Assembly: GCA_032622095.1 (NCBI GenBank)
Contig: CP136061.1
Span: 202,298,244-202,362,243, forward strand
DNA length: 64,000 nucleotides
From: Siphonodentalium dalli
Taxonomy: Eukaryota; Mollusca; Scaphopoda; Gadilida; Siphonodentaliidae
Direction: 5' to 3'
The translations under genes were made by a program, and so were the position numbers. The notes beneath the pieces were generated by a model that saw only the letters and a program-made list of their open reading frames with translations, did not search any database and was not told the DNA's origin. Positions 35,101-50,100 of this stretch are shown piece after piece (positions within the stretch are counted from its first letter, which is position 1; each line of letters begins with the position of its first letter).

Positions 35101-38100
35101 ATTTCCTGTGTGCAATTTTAGCTCCTACATCATCGCCGTTGAGACCTGACATGGCTACAATACACAGCGATGGAGTCATCCTCAGAGACAACTTTGACAC
35201 AAATCCAGACTTCGACTACTCCCTGTGGTAGGTGTTATATATATCAACATAGGTATGTGGTTTGAGGATATCCATGGGGGGGTATCCATTGGCGGGGGGG
35301 GGGGGGGGGGTATTCATTGGCGAGGGGGGTATCCGCCTTGAAATTTCCAATTGCACCATCCCATTAAACCAGACCAAGTTTGTGAAATTCCATTTACACC
35401 CCCCCCCCCTTTGGGTTGTAACATCCAACACGGGTCCCTCACCTCAAGGTTTCCAATCTAACACCCTGCTCCCCCAAGGTTTGAAAATTTCCCACTAAAG
35501 GCCACTTCAGTCTGAAAGTCTAAAAACAACAAATTACCCACAAATTACTGGTTAGAAAATCAAACTATTTCAACCTATTTGTGGTGTGTGCCAGAAATGA
35601 TATTTCCAACTATTGAAATTTTTGACAAAAGTCTCACCCCCACTCCAACTCTCCACCACTTGCCATGTCCCTGTATCAACCAATAAAGTATGTGATCTAA
35701 ACTGCAGGTTAAATTTTATACATTTTACAGAGCAATGTTACGTATTGATGTTCCGAGTATGACTAAAAAATTATCAATGAGATTACACCATTGGGGCAGC
35801 AAATTTAAGAGGTTAATTATTAACCCTTCCATGACTGCAGCTTCCTGAATCAAGGCATTCTCTTATATATGGGAGTTTCCCATAGGGAGCCTCACATATA
35901 TATAAGAGAATGCACTGCCACAGGATCTTTAATGCTGCTCCAGCACAGTTCCCATCACAAAAGGGTTAATTATCATCTCTGGATTCCTCTTTCATCCCTA
36001 ATGATGAACTTCTGAATTGTGGGCTGTTGAATTGATGTTGTCACCGCTGTGCTGTAGAAAATTATAATGAAGATGTTGTGAAAGCTCTATGACTCGATCA
36101 TTCCATGCATGCAGACCTCTATTAATACCAGAAACTCTACTAGAAGTTCTAGAACTCTTGAAAGAAATAAACTGTTATCTCACTTTTGGTATGAATTTCT
36201 AATGCCTTTGCATCATAGTAGATCCATACAGCATGACATTTGGGCCTCAAAATATGGTGCTGGACATTTGCAGAATGAGGTCCCCAGAGGGTGAATTTAG
36301 TGACGCTACCTCCACAGCGGGATAGTGTCACAAAATTCATCCTCTGGGGACCTCATTTTGCATGGCTTCATCTGTTATGGGAGGCCTAGACACAGATTTA
36401 AATTCCCAGATAGGGAGGATGGTGATGTGTACCCATGTGCACCTTATTTTGCATTGTGTTGACTGCCAATTTTGGGGATAAAGAGAAACTATTTTAAAAC
36501 AAAAAAAGGACAATAAACTTTAGAAAGATACTTTCCAGAAGATGAAGCCTAAGCAGAATGAGTTCCCCAAAGGGTGAATTTAGTAATGCTAGCCTGCTGT
36601 ACGGGTAGCATCACTAAATTCACCCTCTGGGGACCTCATTTTTCAAATGTTCAGCACCATATTTTGAGGCCTGATGACTTACCTTTTTTCTTAACAATTA
36701 GTAACAATTAGTAACAATTAGTAACAATTAGTAACAATTAGTAACAATTAGTAACAATTAGTAACAATTAGTAACAATTAGTAACAATTAGTAACAATTA
36801 GTAACAATTAGTAACAATTAGTAACAATTAGTAACAATTAGTAGTAGACCCATGAAATTACAACCCATGGAAAAGTCATAAGTTGCTGAATCACGAAAAT
36901 TGATATCAATGAAATTCAAGCCATTTTCAGTATATTGCAACAAAGAGATATCATAAAGTCTACTGCCAGAAACATGTGACTGGATGGGCGGGTGATCCAA
37001 TTTACCAAACAGCTGCATTTCTAAAGGCACAGATGGCCTTTGTTGTTGGGTATAATTTAGAAATAACAGTTAATAAATTATTAAAAATTCCTCAAGAATA
37101 TACCAATAGTATAGTATAATGATAGTATGAATGTGATATTATCCATAAAACACACTTTGTGTGAGCCGAGCATTTGTTTATATACAGCATGTAAATAGTG
37201 AGCAATAAGCAAAACACTCAACACCATGGAGATTTTTTTAGGAGAGTGATTCGCAGCGACCCATTCAACACCAATATCTTGAGAGGCCAGGATTAGAAAA
37301 TGCTATACTGGTATGTTGTGAACAACTTGGTGGCATTTCTGTCCAAAGTTCTTTAGTGGGGTCTCCCGGTGTTGAGTGTTTTGCTTATGACATATACTCT
37401 TACGTACTGTTTGTTTTCATAACATGTTATTTGTTTACATAATACAGAGTACTAGCATGACAATAACATGCAATTTACATGATATTTATGATTGGTATAA
37501 GAACAAAGTTTGTCTATAATATAATATTTTTTCTGTTTATAGCGTTTTTAATGGATGTTACTGTTTTAACAACATACCCACCACCAACGCTTACTGTATC
37601 TTTAAGCCAAATTCAAATTATTTTTAGGATGACACATACAGGAGTGGACATTAACAACAATTGTGGAGCTGTTCTCCATGGTGATTCGGCTGTGTTCTGT
37701 GAGAAGGATGGACCCAGAGATTTTGTGAGATATTTACCCCCCATTAGGTTGTGTCACCCACATTATTAATGAGAATCAACATATTTTTATCCTGCCCAAT
37801 TATCCTGACAATTAAATGGGTTAACCATTTGGCAGGTAGTACGATATTTATGTCGTGTTATGGTTGGAGGCCTGGTGAAACGACATATATGTGGTTTATG
37901 GTAGTTTTAGGATAATTGTTAACGTGTCATAACTTCAAAAACTCATCTCTTAAAAGGAAATTTTTCATGGATATAATGTGGGTAGATATTATTTTTATTA
38001 TTTACATTGATCTGTGCTTTTAATAATGTTGTCTGTATGATTCATTTGTTACAATAGGCGATTGTTACAATATTACTCAGTTTGTTTGCAATGATATATT

Positions 38101-41100
38101 CACCATGGATACAACATATATAATGTACTCACCTGTCAAAGGGTTAAACTTAAAAAGTTTTTTTTTTAAAGTTTTTCAGTCATTGGAAATTTATTTACAG
38201 TTGTATCATAACATATACAAACAGAATTAATTATGTTTGAAATCTATGAATGAAAATACTGGGTGAGGCAAAATATATTATATACATGTATATGATATCA
38301 CAATGGCAGATATTCCTCACTCAAAATGGAGTGTGTATTGTTCTGTGTACTCAACTTCTCAAAACATATATCAAGATTGTTCTTCTTAAAGATGGTCTAT
38401 CTCTTCCTAAATACATTTTATATAGATTCCAGGGTATAAAATAAAAAATATGAGTCAAAGACATCTGTCTGGAAGCGATTTTTAGAACAGGCCATCATGA
38501 TCGTTCAGGCGATCTCATTTAGATATAGAGTTGTCCTGCTTGATACGCTCCACGAGGCGTAAAATGACAACAATTGATAGTATGTATTATGGCAGAAAAT
38601 TTGAAATAAAATCAACATTAATTTGATAGAAGCATTTTCGGACAGGGGTCTTTGATTCATATTTATTATTATATACCCAGGAAATTATACAAAACTTGTT
38701 ATTGGAAGACATAGATCATCTTTAAGGTTATTATATTTATTACAGGTAACTGTTCCACTGAATACAACAGCAGCTGCAGTTTTACAATTTGCTTTATGTG
38801 AGTAGCCAAAGAGACAAATAGTAATTTTATCTGCAAAAGTAAATTTATGCTGTGGAGAAGACATGACACAAAACTAAGCTAACCTAGACCATGGGAGGGA
38901 CATGCTAGTTCACAACAGGAACCAATTTTGCAGTTTAAATGGCTGTTTATTCACAAAATAATCTACCAATATAACATGTTAAGGTGGGAGCAAAATAACC
39001 ACCCCACAACATTAACCATGACAGAATAACACAACTGAACATATGGCAAGTTAAAAACTCATTTGAGCATATATAACAATAGTGTAAACATTATTTCATT
39101 TGAACGAAAGAACAGAACATCACATTGACAATTTATACATAGAACAAAACAGATAGTTCAAATGAGGATTGGATAACAAGCCATATATAAATCCTTTCCT
39201 CTAGAAATGTTATCCCGATTGTCAATACAGACAGCTACAGGGTAAAGAGGATGGGAATTTTGAATATTGTTCTGTGTTTTCTCATAAATGTAGGGAAGTT
39301 AGTTAAGCAAGTGGAGGGATGAGAAATGTGGAGGTGTGATAGAAGGGAGAAGATAATGAAATTGATAGGAAAGATAATGAAGTAGATAGGAAAGAAGTAT
39401 GATAAATGGTACATACAATAATGCCTCAGTCATAATCAAAATAATAATTAAGCAGGTGGTGCAAAATCCAATGAATATCAGTAAATAAAACTTAATACCA
39501 TTCCAAAAATACGTGTGGGGGGGGGGGGGGGGGGGGGGGCTCAGCACATTGAAAATAATTGTTGTAGATTGAGTGTAATAAATGTAACAATTAGTATTAT
39601 TATTTTATTATAATACGTTGTGAAAGCATGTAAGCTGAGATATCAATATCTACCAATATGAGGTGTTTCACCAAAAGTTATGATTATTTCTCAATGACTT
39701 AACAAACGATATCAGCTTTTCTTAACTCGAACTCTACTGAATAGATTCTTCCAATCGAATGGTCTATTAATAATTTTGAGTGGTTTTGAGGTAATAAAAT
39801 GAGATGACAGATAGAAAAAGATAATGCAAGTGAAGAATGATTCGTATTCATTTGTGGCAAATGTTCAGATAATAAGTTCAACAAACAACCTATAGATGCG
39901 ACGGTTTGTTGAACTTATTATCATAACATTTCGTATAAGGCAACTGCTTGTCAATGAGCTTACCGGTATAGTATAGAAATGGTTAGACAGTCTTATAATT
40001 CAGTTTACCAGCTTTGTTTGTAATTCCTGTCTGTTTGTGTTTGTCTCCAGCTGCCGGGTCCTGCGGACACCAAGGAACAAATGACAGCGACATCAACGTG
40101 TTATTTGGGACTGAGCATTGTACACACTGGCACCTCACAGAGAAAATTAAGTAAGTATAATTATACTTTCACTTCATTTTCGTTAATATTTCGCAATTGG
40201 TTTCTAAAATGCTAATGAATTTAATAGGATGATTACATTATGGCGGAAATGTACATTGAGTGTATGAACTTCATCACAGCAACACGCGACGTTATAGCAG
40301 CGTCACTATAAAGTTCCCAATATTAAACGATATATCCAACTCAAAATGTAATTTCAGGTTGATATCATTCTTTTATATTAATTAAATACAGTGACTCTCG
40401 ATGACGAAATTGTTTTTGTTGGTTTATCACAGAAAGTTGCATCCCGAATCGAGAAGTAAATATTTACAATTGAGTGTAGTTCAAACGTTGTTTTCTATGG
40501 AGTTGTAAAATCAATTTGGTTCATATTTTCGGCGATGTTAGTTGAATGCTACATTCATCCATTTGGCATAGCATCTGAGTACTAACTTATCAGTTTCACG
40601 CACCGGAACAAGTCCATAATATGTCTTTAATTCAATGTTCCTCCCTCCTATTGCAGACCGCCAACGGACATGGGTACTACAATCCATATGGTCCACTTAC
40701 CACGGGAAGCCAGGGGCACAGCAGTGTGCATCAGGTGGACTCAGGGAGACTATGGTGCCCTGACGCTCTCCGAGTCAACGGATGAACAGACATTCAACAG
40801 CTGCTGGGCAATTGATAACGTGCTCATCACCAACACTGCTAACCCACCGCAGTACCTTGAGGAATCTTTCGATCCTGTTGATACAAGTAACTGGCTGTTT
40901 TTCCCTGGAGCTGGAGTCAAAGTACATATATCTATTTTATGATTAATATTTGTATTTACTTCAGTATAATTTCACAATAATTTCTTATTTTTTTAACTCA
41001 TTCAATGCCAAGCAGTCAGCACCCTTGAGCGACGTACGTCATGACGTTATATTTTAATATTAGAATCATTTGGCTACCACCCTTTGCTACCATTATTGGC

Positions 41101-44100
41101 AGATGGCTCACCACAATTCTTGGTTTCATAGATAAAAAATTCAATGTAATATTACATGTAGTTAAAGAAAGTGACTTGGTCGCTGTCTTTATAAATGACA
41201 ATACACAACACCGGAGTACTTATGAACTTGCATTCTAGGCATTCAAGTAAATTACAATACCAACATCTTAACCATATTGGCGGACGTTCTGGTCTGCCAT
41301 AGAATGTGAGTTGACAATTTATTTGATCTTTAATTGCATAAATGCTTTTGTCAAATGTATTATCGTTCACAATCGTGGAATGTCATACACTATTTGAAAC
41401 ATCAAGATGCAGTTATTCCGATGCACAAATCTCTGAGTTCCAGTTATGAATAATGGCTTATGTAGTGTGCTGAAGTATGTCCATAGTACCTACAGACCAT
41501 GTGCCACACGACGTGCCCTTTTACGTCCGTAATAGTTACGGATGTCATAGCAGCAAAGAATATATAGTGTCAATTAATGAACCAGTTTCAATTCAGTCAA
41601 TTAACTAATTATTTCATTGCTATTATTGCTTCTGAATTGATACAACAAAATGCGAGAAGGATATAGCTGTGAAAACATAAAAATTTACTGAATGATATCT
41701 CGTCGCCTGCAGTAAACGTCATGGCGTCGGGCAATGAGATATCTCACCTATAGAGTTAAATTTAAATTTAACCTTTTCTATACTTAATGCACCATTCACG
41801 AGTAGTTATCCCATAAGAAATGTTCAGATAATAAGTTCAACAAACGTTTTTGAACGTATTATCTGAACATTTTCCTCAATAAATAGGACTTATTCTGCAC
41901 TTTTATTATCTGTCGTTTTCTTTTATTACATGAACACCCCTCCAAATGAATAATAGACCATTCCAATGTATACTTTTATAACTGAGTGGGAGAATCAATT
42001 TGGTATAGAAAGGGTTAACAGCTCTTGGAATTATTTTGTTGGATGCCACGGAATACTTCTAATGATAACTATATGTCTAAACTTTCCTTTATTTCAGCAC
42101 AACTGCCAATCAGACATGAATGCCTTGCAGTTCACAAGTCCCGATCAGAAGCATAACTTTGTGGTCAGCAGGGACATCAACTTAGCAGACACTGATATTG
42201 AGGATGATGCAATTCTCGATGAGGATTTTGATTCTCAGACTGTTTCTGATGCTGGGTTAGCATACCTATGTAAAATGTTTGATTCTATATGTTTATAGCT
42301 AGAAAATACTTTAATTTACATGATTCATTAAGAATCAAAAACAAATTTGTGTTAAAAATGATTAAAGGCAATAGAATATGGTGCTGGACATTTGCAGAAT
42401 GAGGTCCTCAGTGGGTGAATTTAGTGTTGCTACCCCAAACTGTGGGCTAGCATCACTAAATTTACCCTCATTCTGTTTAGGCCTCGATCATCCTCTCTGG
42501 AAAGTATCTTTATAATGCATAATCGAGGTGCTTGGGAACTGAGTCCAGCTCTCCCATATCAGATAAGACCATGCAGAATGAGGTCCCCAGAGGTTGAATT
42601 TGGTGATGCTAGCTCGCTATCATCACTAAATTCAGCCTCTGGGACCTCATTCCTCAAATGTCCAGCACCATATTTAGAGGCATGGGAACAGATAAAAACT
42701 ATGCTATCTCTATCTTAAAAATTCTTTAGTTTTTCATGTGAATGGATGATCATTAGTGATTATAATATTTATGGCAAAATATTTATTGAACGATATTTCT
42801 TTCCATTCTTCTCTAGTTGGCGGATAAGAGGTGGTAGGGTGGCTGGTTTATGTGGTGCGATTGATCACGATGAAGCAATGATCTTTGACGGAGCAGGAAA
42901 ACGACATATATGTACACCACTTGTGGATGCAGCCAAAGTGGGAAACGTCCGTTTCCATTTTGGTTTGGGTATGTGAACTCTTATAAACAAGTTCAGATTA
43001 AATGTTATTATTAGCTCAACTTTACTTTGTAAAGTTTGAGCTATTGCCATGGCTTGGTATCCGTCATCCGTGTGTGTGTGTGTGTGTTGGTGCGTGTGTG
43101 CGTGACTAGTCAACAATTTCCTTTAGCACGGGCTACAAGTCGTACCTATGGTCAGATCATTATGAAATTTGTCATGGGCATTGACATTGACATGTAGATG
43201 GGAACGAGTCATTTTGGGGTAATTCGGCAAAAAAACATGGCCGCCAGTGGCCATCTTGGATTTCAAAATTCAATCCATTAGCACGGGCTACAGGCCGGAG
43301 TGTTCATCTGATCATCATGAAATTTGTCATGGATGTTAATATTGAGATGTAGATGGGAGCAGCCACCAGCAGCCATCTTGGATTTTATTCTTTGCATGAC
43401 TAAATCCTTGGGCACAGGCTACAGGTCGTACCTTTGGTCGGATCACCATGAAATTCGTCATGGATGTTAACAATGACATGTGGATGGGAACAAGTTATTT
43501 TGGGGTCATTTGGCAAAAAAACATGGCTGCCAGTGGCCATCTTGGATTTCAAAATTCAATCCATTAGCACAGACCACAGGCCAGAGTGTTCGTCTGATCA
43601 TCATAAAATTTCTCATGGATGTTAATATTGAGATGTAGATGGGAGCAGCCAGCAGCCATCTTGGATTTTACTCTTTGCCTGGCTAAGCACGGGCTACAGG
43701 CCATGCTGTTTGTCTGATCATCATGAAATTTGTCATGGATGTTAATATTGAGATGTAGATGGGAACGAGTCATTTTGGGGTCATTCGGCCATAAAACATG
43801 GCCGCCAGCAGCCATCTTGGATTTTACTCTTTGCATGACTAAATCCTTTGGCACACCCTACAGCCCACTTCCCTCATCCTTTCATCACCAAACTTCATAT
43901 TAATCTTGATATTGATCTACTAGATGGAAGCTACCAAGTGTTTTTGAATTCCATTGGAAAATATAGCCATCAGCTACCATCTTGGATTTTACTTTATATA
44001 TCTCTTCATTTTGATAATCTAGTATTACTTAGATCTTTCAACTTTACGCATTCATTATCGCTCCATTGACTGTAACACATGAAATTATTCCCTTTCCAAG

Positions 44101-47100
44101 TTGAGCTACAGTGTCATTGACACTTTCATATAGAATAGTCTGGAAATCACATAATTTTGTCCGGAAATAAGATCACACACATACAGCAAGAGCTTTAACG
44201 CTTCCATGACTGGAGCTTTCCCTAATTTTCCAAAAACCCCTGTGCCAATGCATTCTCTTTTATATGAGATTCTCCCATAGGTAGCCTCGCATATATAAGA
44301 GAATACATTGGCCTAAGAATAGTTACCTTGATCTTGCGCGTAAGCCAGTGCATTCTCATTATATAAGAGAATACATTGGCCTCATGTTGCGCGTAAGCCA
44401 GTGAATTCTCATTTATATGCGAGGCACCTATGGGAGACTCGTATATGTAAGAGAATGCACTGCACATGATCTTTAATGCTGTACCAGCGCAGCTCCCATC
44501 ATGAAAGGGTTAATTATAACACTTCAAGACATTATACATTACACATACCATATAAATCATCCTTTTCAGTGTGGCAAAGCAATTAACCTGTTATCTATAC
44601 TTAGATTTTGTACAGAAAATTATGTTCTTATAATCAGATTGTTAATGCGAGTTCTCAATGTCCATATATGGATCAGAGAATAAAGTGGGCAGGTCTGAAG
44701 CCCTGATTGCATCATTAACCCTTTCATGAGGGGAGCTGCACTATAGTGCAGCATTAAAGATCCTGCGCAAGTGCATTCTTTTATTTGTGCGAGTCTCCAT
44801 AGGGAGCCTCACATATAAGAGAATGAACTGGCTTACAAGGTCAAGGTAACTATTGTTAGGCCAATGCATTCTCTTATATATGTGAGGTTCCCTATGGGAT
44901 AATCGGATATATAATGGAATGCGTTGGCACAGGGTTTCTGCAAAATTTCAGGAATGTCCAGTCATGGAAGGGTTAGTAGAGACTTAACCAACCCTCTGGC
45001 AGGTAGAACAACATTTATGTCATTTATAGTAGTTCTATGTTAATATCATGTTACCATGTATAGGTAAAGTCGTAAATTGTCTCTTATTAAGGGAAAGTTT
45101 TCACAGATATTATACAGATGAATATTATACTGTTATAATTTACGAAATGTCACCTTTGATCTGTTTTTATAGTAATTTAAATAGACAACTCGCAGAAATT
45201 CAAAGAAAATAACATGATTAGTCCTATTGGTAGAGTAGGCTATGTTTGCTCAAAGGCTAGCAGTTTGGGTCTCACTCAATTTGGTTTATGGATAAGGGGT
45301 GTAGACCTACATGTACATAAATGACTATTTTGAGGCTATTGTCAGATGGAATATGACTCCTCTGAAGTGATAAATTGAAATATTGAAATGCTTGATAATA
45401 ATGTTGTATGTAAAATAAGTTTTATTTGTTATACTTCTGACCATTTATTTGCTGAATATATTCACCCACAGATTTGATGTCATATATGACGTACTCACTC
45501 GCCAAAGTGTACCATATCTACAATGGAATGACATAATTTTTTGGTGTCCAGCCAGGTCCAGCTGTTACAAACTTCGGTTTTTCATGAATCCAGTGTAAAT
45601 AAATAAAAACTTTTGATTTAAGTTTAGTTAAAGATGGTCTATCTCTTCCTGTAACAAGATTTATATACTTTCCACTGGTTTCCTGGGTATAAAATAATAA
45701 ATATGAATCAAAGACCCCTGTCTGGAAATGCTTCTATCAATTAATATTGATTTTATTTCAAACTTTCTGGTATAATATACATACAATCAATTTGGGACAT
45801 TTTATGACTCGCGTTCATTTGGAGCGTACCAAGCGGGATAACTCTACCATTAAGAAGTTGCATTTTTCACGTTCTCTTTAATTTGATTTTTTAACAGGTA
45901 GTGGCATCTGTAATGCTCCTAAGTCAAGCAAAGCAGGTATAATGGTTTACATTGAGGATGAAGAGGGAAATACTTTAAATATTCTCAAGAGATACCAGTT
46001 TGATGAACACAAGGTATATATTATCACTTAGCCAATTGAAACAAATAAATGTGAAGCCAAGATAATTTAATCAAAACTACAGTCTATTCACGGAATGCTA
46101 TAAAACAATTGGTGTCACTAATAAGCCATTAACCCTTTTATAATGGGAGCTGTGCTGGTGCAGCATTAAGCATCCTGTGCCAGTGCATTCTCCTATATAT
46201 GTGAGTGTCACATAGGGAGCCTCACAAATATAAGAGAATGCATGGCTTACAAGGTCAATATTGTTAGGCCAATGTATTCTCTTACATATGTGAGGCTCCC
46301 TATGTGCAAATTGTTTAGGAACTCTGCATTGTTGGAATATGATGGCTCAAATGGCAGCCAATGTGTTTATAGTTTTATGACCACATTGATGCACAAAATC
46401 ATAAAAATCATAAAAAATAGGGATGTGTAAGTTGCAATGAGTTATATTCAACGATAAATTTGGCATTAAAGTCTGTGCTTAGTAGGCCTATTGTCAATCA
46501 TCACAAACATATCTTTGATCGTTCTTGTACGCATCTAGGCATTCTTTGAAATTTTTCATTTGCTTCACTGCAAGAACAAATTGAGGAAGATTATTCCAAG
46601 TTTGTAATAACCTCTGGGGAAAGAAGTTAAATCGCACGTCCTTGTGGCACTGGTTCATTTGTAATTATACACCCCGCAATGAGATGTGGGGGGGGTATAC
46701 TGGAATCAGCTTGTCCGTCTGTCTGTCGTGCCGTCTGTCCATCCGTCTGTCGAGCCATCCGTCTGCCCGTCCATCCATGGACACAAAATTGTCCGGAGTT
46801 TTTCTCAGTCGTTTTACGATCATTTTCCGTGAAACTTGGCACAGACATCAACCACCATGGGAACCTGTGCACCTGCGATTATGACATCTGTCGGACTTTT
46901 TTTGGTGGAGTTATCCCCCCTTTTTCGACTTAGAAATTTTTCGGAACATGTATAATTTTGTCCGAGCTTTTATTCCTACATTTTTAGGTCAATTTTTTTA
47001 AACTTGGCACATATATTTAGTACCATGGGAACCTGTGCACCTGCGATTATGACGTCTGTCCGACATTTTTTGGTAGAGTTATCCCCATTTTTCGACTTAG

Positions 47101-50100
47101 AAATTTGTTTGCAACATGTATAATTTTGTCCCAGCTTTTATTCCTACATTTTTAGGTCAATGTTTTTTAATCTTGGCACTGATATTTAGTACTATGGGAA
47201 CCTGTGCACCTGCGATTATGACGTATGTCCGACTTTTTTTTGTGGAGTTATTCCCCTTTTTCGACTTAGAACATTTTCGCAACATGCATAATTTTATCCG
47301 AGCTTTTATTCCAACATTTTTCGGTCAATAGGTTTAAGATTAGGGTTAGGATTGTGCACCTGCAATGGGAACTGTTGTTTTATTATTTTAACTAAATGTT
47401 TACTGACATGTGAAACATCTTAGTAGTTTAAAAACTCCCATTGGGACAGTCACACCTCTAGTTTATACTTGTGACCGTGAGTTCTCGAGTTGATGGCTGT
47501 ACTGAGTAGTAAGTTTTTGTTGACATATAGTCCATGCATTAGTTTGAATGTTTTTATTAAATCACCTCACACACGTCTATATTTGGGAGACATTAGGCCC
47601 AATGTTCGAAGAAGATCTCCATTTGATAGTTAAATTCTTTAGAGCAGGAATAAGTTTGATCATCATATGGACGAGATTCAGGTGGCATGGTGATCGTAAT
47701 GCTATGGTGAAAAGCGGAAGCAATATAAAGTGTATGTAAATATACAGATGTGACAGGAGGTTCAATTTTTTTTTTTTTACGTTAGGTGCCAAGAATGTTT
47801 TCCTTGCCAATTGACAACTCACAAAATAAACAAAAGCAGATAAGGGTTTGTTGGCTACAAAAGTTCAACTCAGGGCTCGGATCAGATGTGTGGGCACTGG
47901 ACAGTGTTAAAATGCTCCCGACTTTACCGGAATATTCTAGAAGCGCCAAGTCTAAGATCATACAGTTTGGAATGAACCTTAAGTGTGGTGCTGAGGATAA
48001 CACTAACAGGTAAAAGTCAAGCCTTGAAATAGTGCGTCTGTCATTTGCAGAATGAGGTTCCCAGAGGGTGAATTTAGTGATGCTACCCCGCATAGCGGGC
48101 TAGCATCACCAAATTCACCCTCTGGGAACCTCATTCTGCTGAGATGTAAGCAGAATGAGGTCCCCAGAGGGTGAATTTGGTGATGATAGCACGCTATGCG
48201 GGGTAGCGTCACTAAATTCACCCTCTGGGGACCTCATTCTGCAAATGACAGGCACCCTATTTCAAGGCTTGGTAAAAGTGCTTTATTAACCCTTTGAACC
48301 TTTCAAGACTGGAATTACGCTGGTGCAGCATTAAAGACCATGTGCCAGTGCAGTCTCTTATATATGTGAGTCTCCGATAGGGAGGTTCATATATATTAGA
48401 GAATGCACTGGATTCAAGGTCAAGGTAAATATTGTTACATCAATGTATTCTCTTACATATGCAAGGCTCCCTATTTGAGACTCGCATATATATGAGAATG
48501 CATTGGCACAGGGTTTTCGCAAAGTTTCAGGAAGTTCCAGTCATGGAAGGGTCAACGCTCTTTATACTAAATTCTCATTGACAAGTAGTTTATTTATGAA
48601 ATGTTCATATAATAAGTTCAACTTATTATCTGAACATTTGCCTCCCATAAATAAGACTCCTTCTGTACTTGTATTATCTGTTGTCTGCTTATTTTTCCTG
48701 AAAACCTCTCCAGATGAATAATAGACCATTCCAATGTATTATTTTATAAATGATCAAGTGGAGACTTTGTCCATAATGTCACCTCGCATCCCCAAAATGT
48801 GCATATAAGTCACCCGGATCTTAAAATCTCATCAAAAGTCTGATTTTATTACCCAGTATCAAGTAATTTTGGTTTCTATTATTCTATGTTAGTTTAGCTT
48901 CAAATTATACAACCTTTTCAATAATGTATTCAGTTTTTATTATATGAGCTAGATGATAGATGAAAAAGAATTTTAGATCCTAGGTGGCTTATTTACACAT
49001 TTGGGAAATCCTGGGCGACTTTATGCATGTAGCTATGTGACTAATTATCAATTTAGCTTTCATACCTGGATAATCCATGATGAATAGTTACTTGATTGAC
49101 ATTCATTCATTTGTAGGAATGTTTAACTAAGTGGAGCTCAGTTGCTCAATGGTTAGCGTGTTCGACACAGTGCCATGAGTTTGATGCTCACCAGCCAGTG
49201 GCTAGGTTTCGAGTTAAGCGGATTGTGACTGCACAGTTAAACACTGTTCAAATCTTGCGTCTAGTTGTGACCCTTCAGCAAGGTTGCTTGTACTGTGCTC
49301 GCTTTTGTCAAAATTGAGAACTAATTGACTGAGAACACAGATATTTTATTTTAGTGGCATAGCATGGAGTTTGTCTTCAAATTTGTTTGATTATAATTGG
49401 ATAAACTTATTAATTTTAATTATTGTTATTAATTTCAGAGTTGATTTAGATTACTCAACAGACCACGGTAAATCCTGGTATCCTCTGCATTCTCCATGTT
49501 TACCAGGCTCATGTGCCAGAAATTACACGTCCCTGGCTAGCACCTTCTCTTCTGAATGGATTCCAAGGTATATTAATTTGAAATCACTATCATTAATTAA
49601 CACTTTCTATACTAAATACTCATTGATAAGTAGTTATCGCTTAGGAAATGTTCAGATAATAAGTTCAACAGACAACCTGACCATAGGTCGTTTGTTGAAC
49701 TTCTTATCTTATTATTTCCCTACAATATATAGGACTATTTCTGTAGGCCCGCGCGGGCCTTCTTCTGTTATCTGTTTACATACAATTTTTTTTAAAGGTT
49801 TCTTTAGTCAACAGTGAAATCTGAATCACACTACCATATACATGTAGCCTGTATAATATGTTGTAACGTCCTACCCTTTGAGTGATGCGGGGGTTGGGTG
49901 TTAATAGAATTTCAAGGGTTCTGACTCTTCAAGAGTCCACGGAGTTAGGCAACAGATATTAACGTTAATCAATTTATTGAATAAAATGTGAATAAACTTA
50001 ATAATAGGCAATCAATACGTAAGATACCACACCCCGTCGTGGAGCCCCGCTTCCGAGGGTATAACAGACATGAATTCTTCAATGCCTTTATACCTGCAAC

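Noticed and set aside
36691-36843. Regular short repeats that might suggest a CRISPR array
   Set aside because: Units are 10 bp and directly abutting with no spacers, in animal DNA.
37725-37769. Read-through extension of reelin exon 5
   Set aside because: The frame stays open to 37769, but the residues do not match reelin, while a GT donor at 37725 joins exon 6 in the right phase.
46627-46933. Overlapping open frames with Cys/Ser-rich or Thr/Asp-rich repeats
   Set aside because: Caused by (gtctgtcc)n microsatellite-like DNA in a dispersed repeat.
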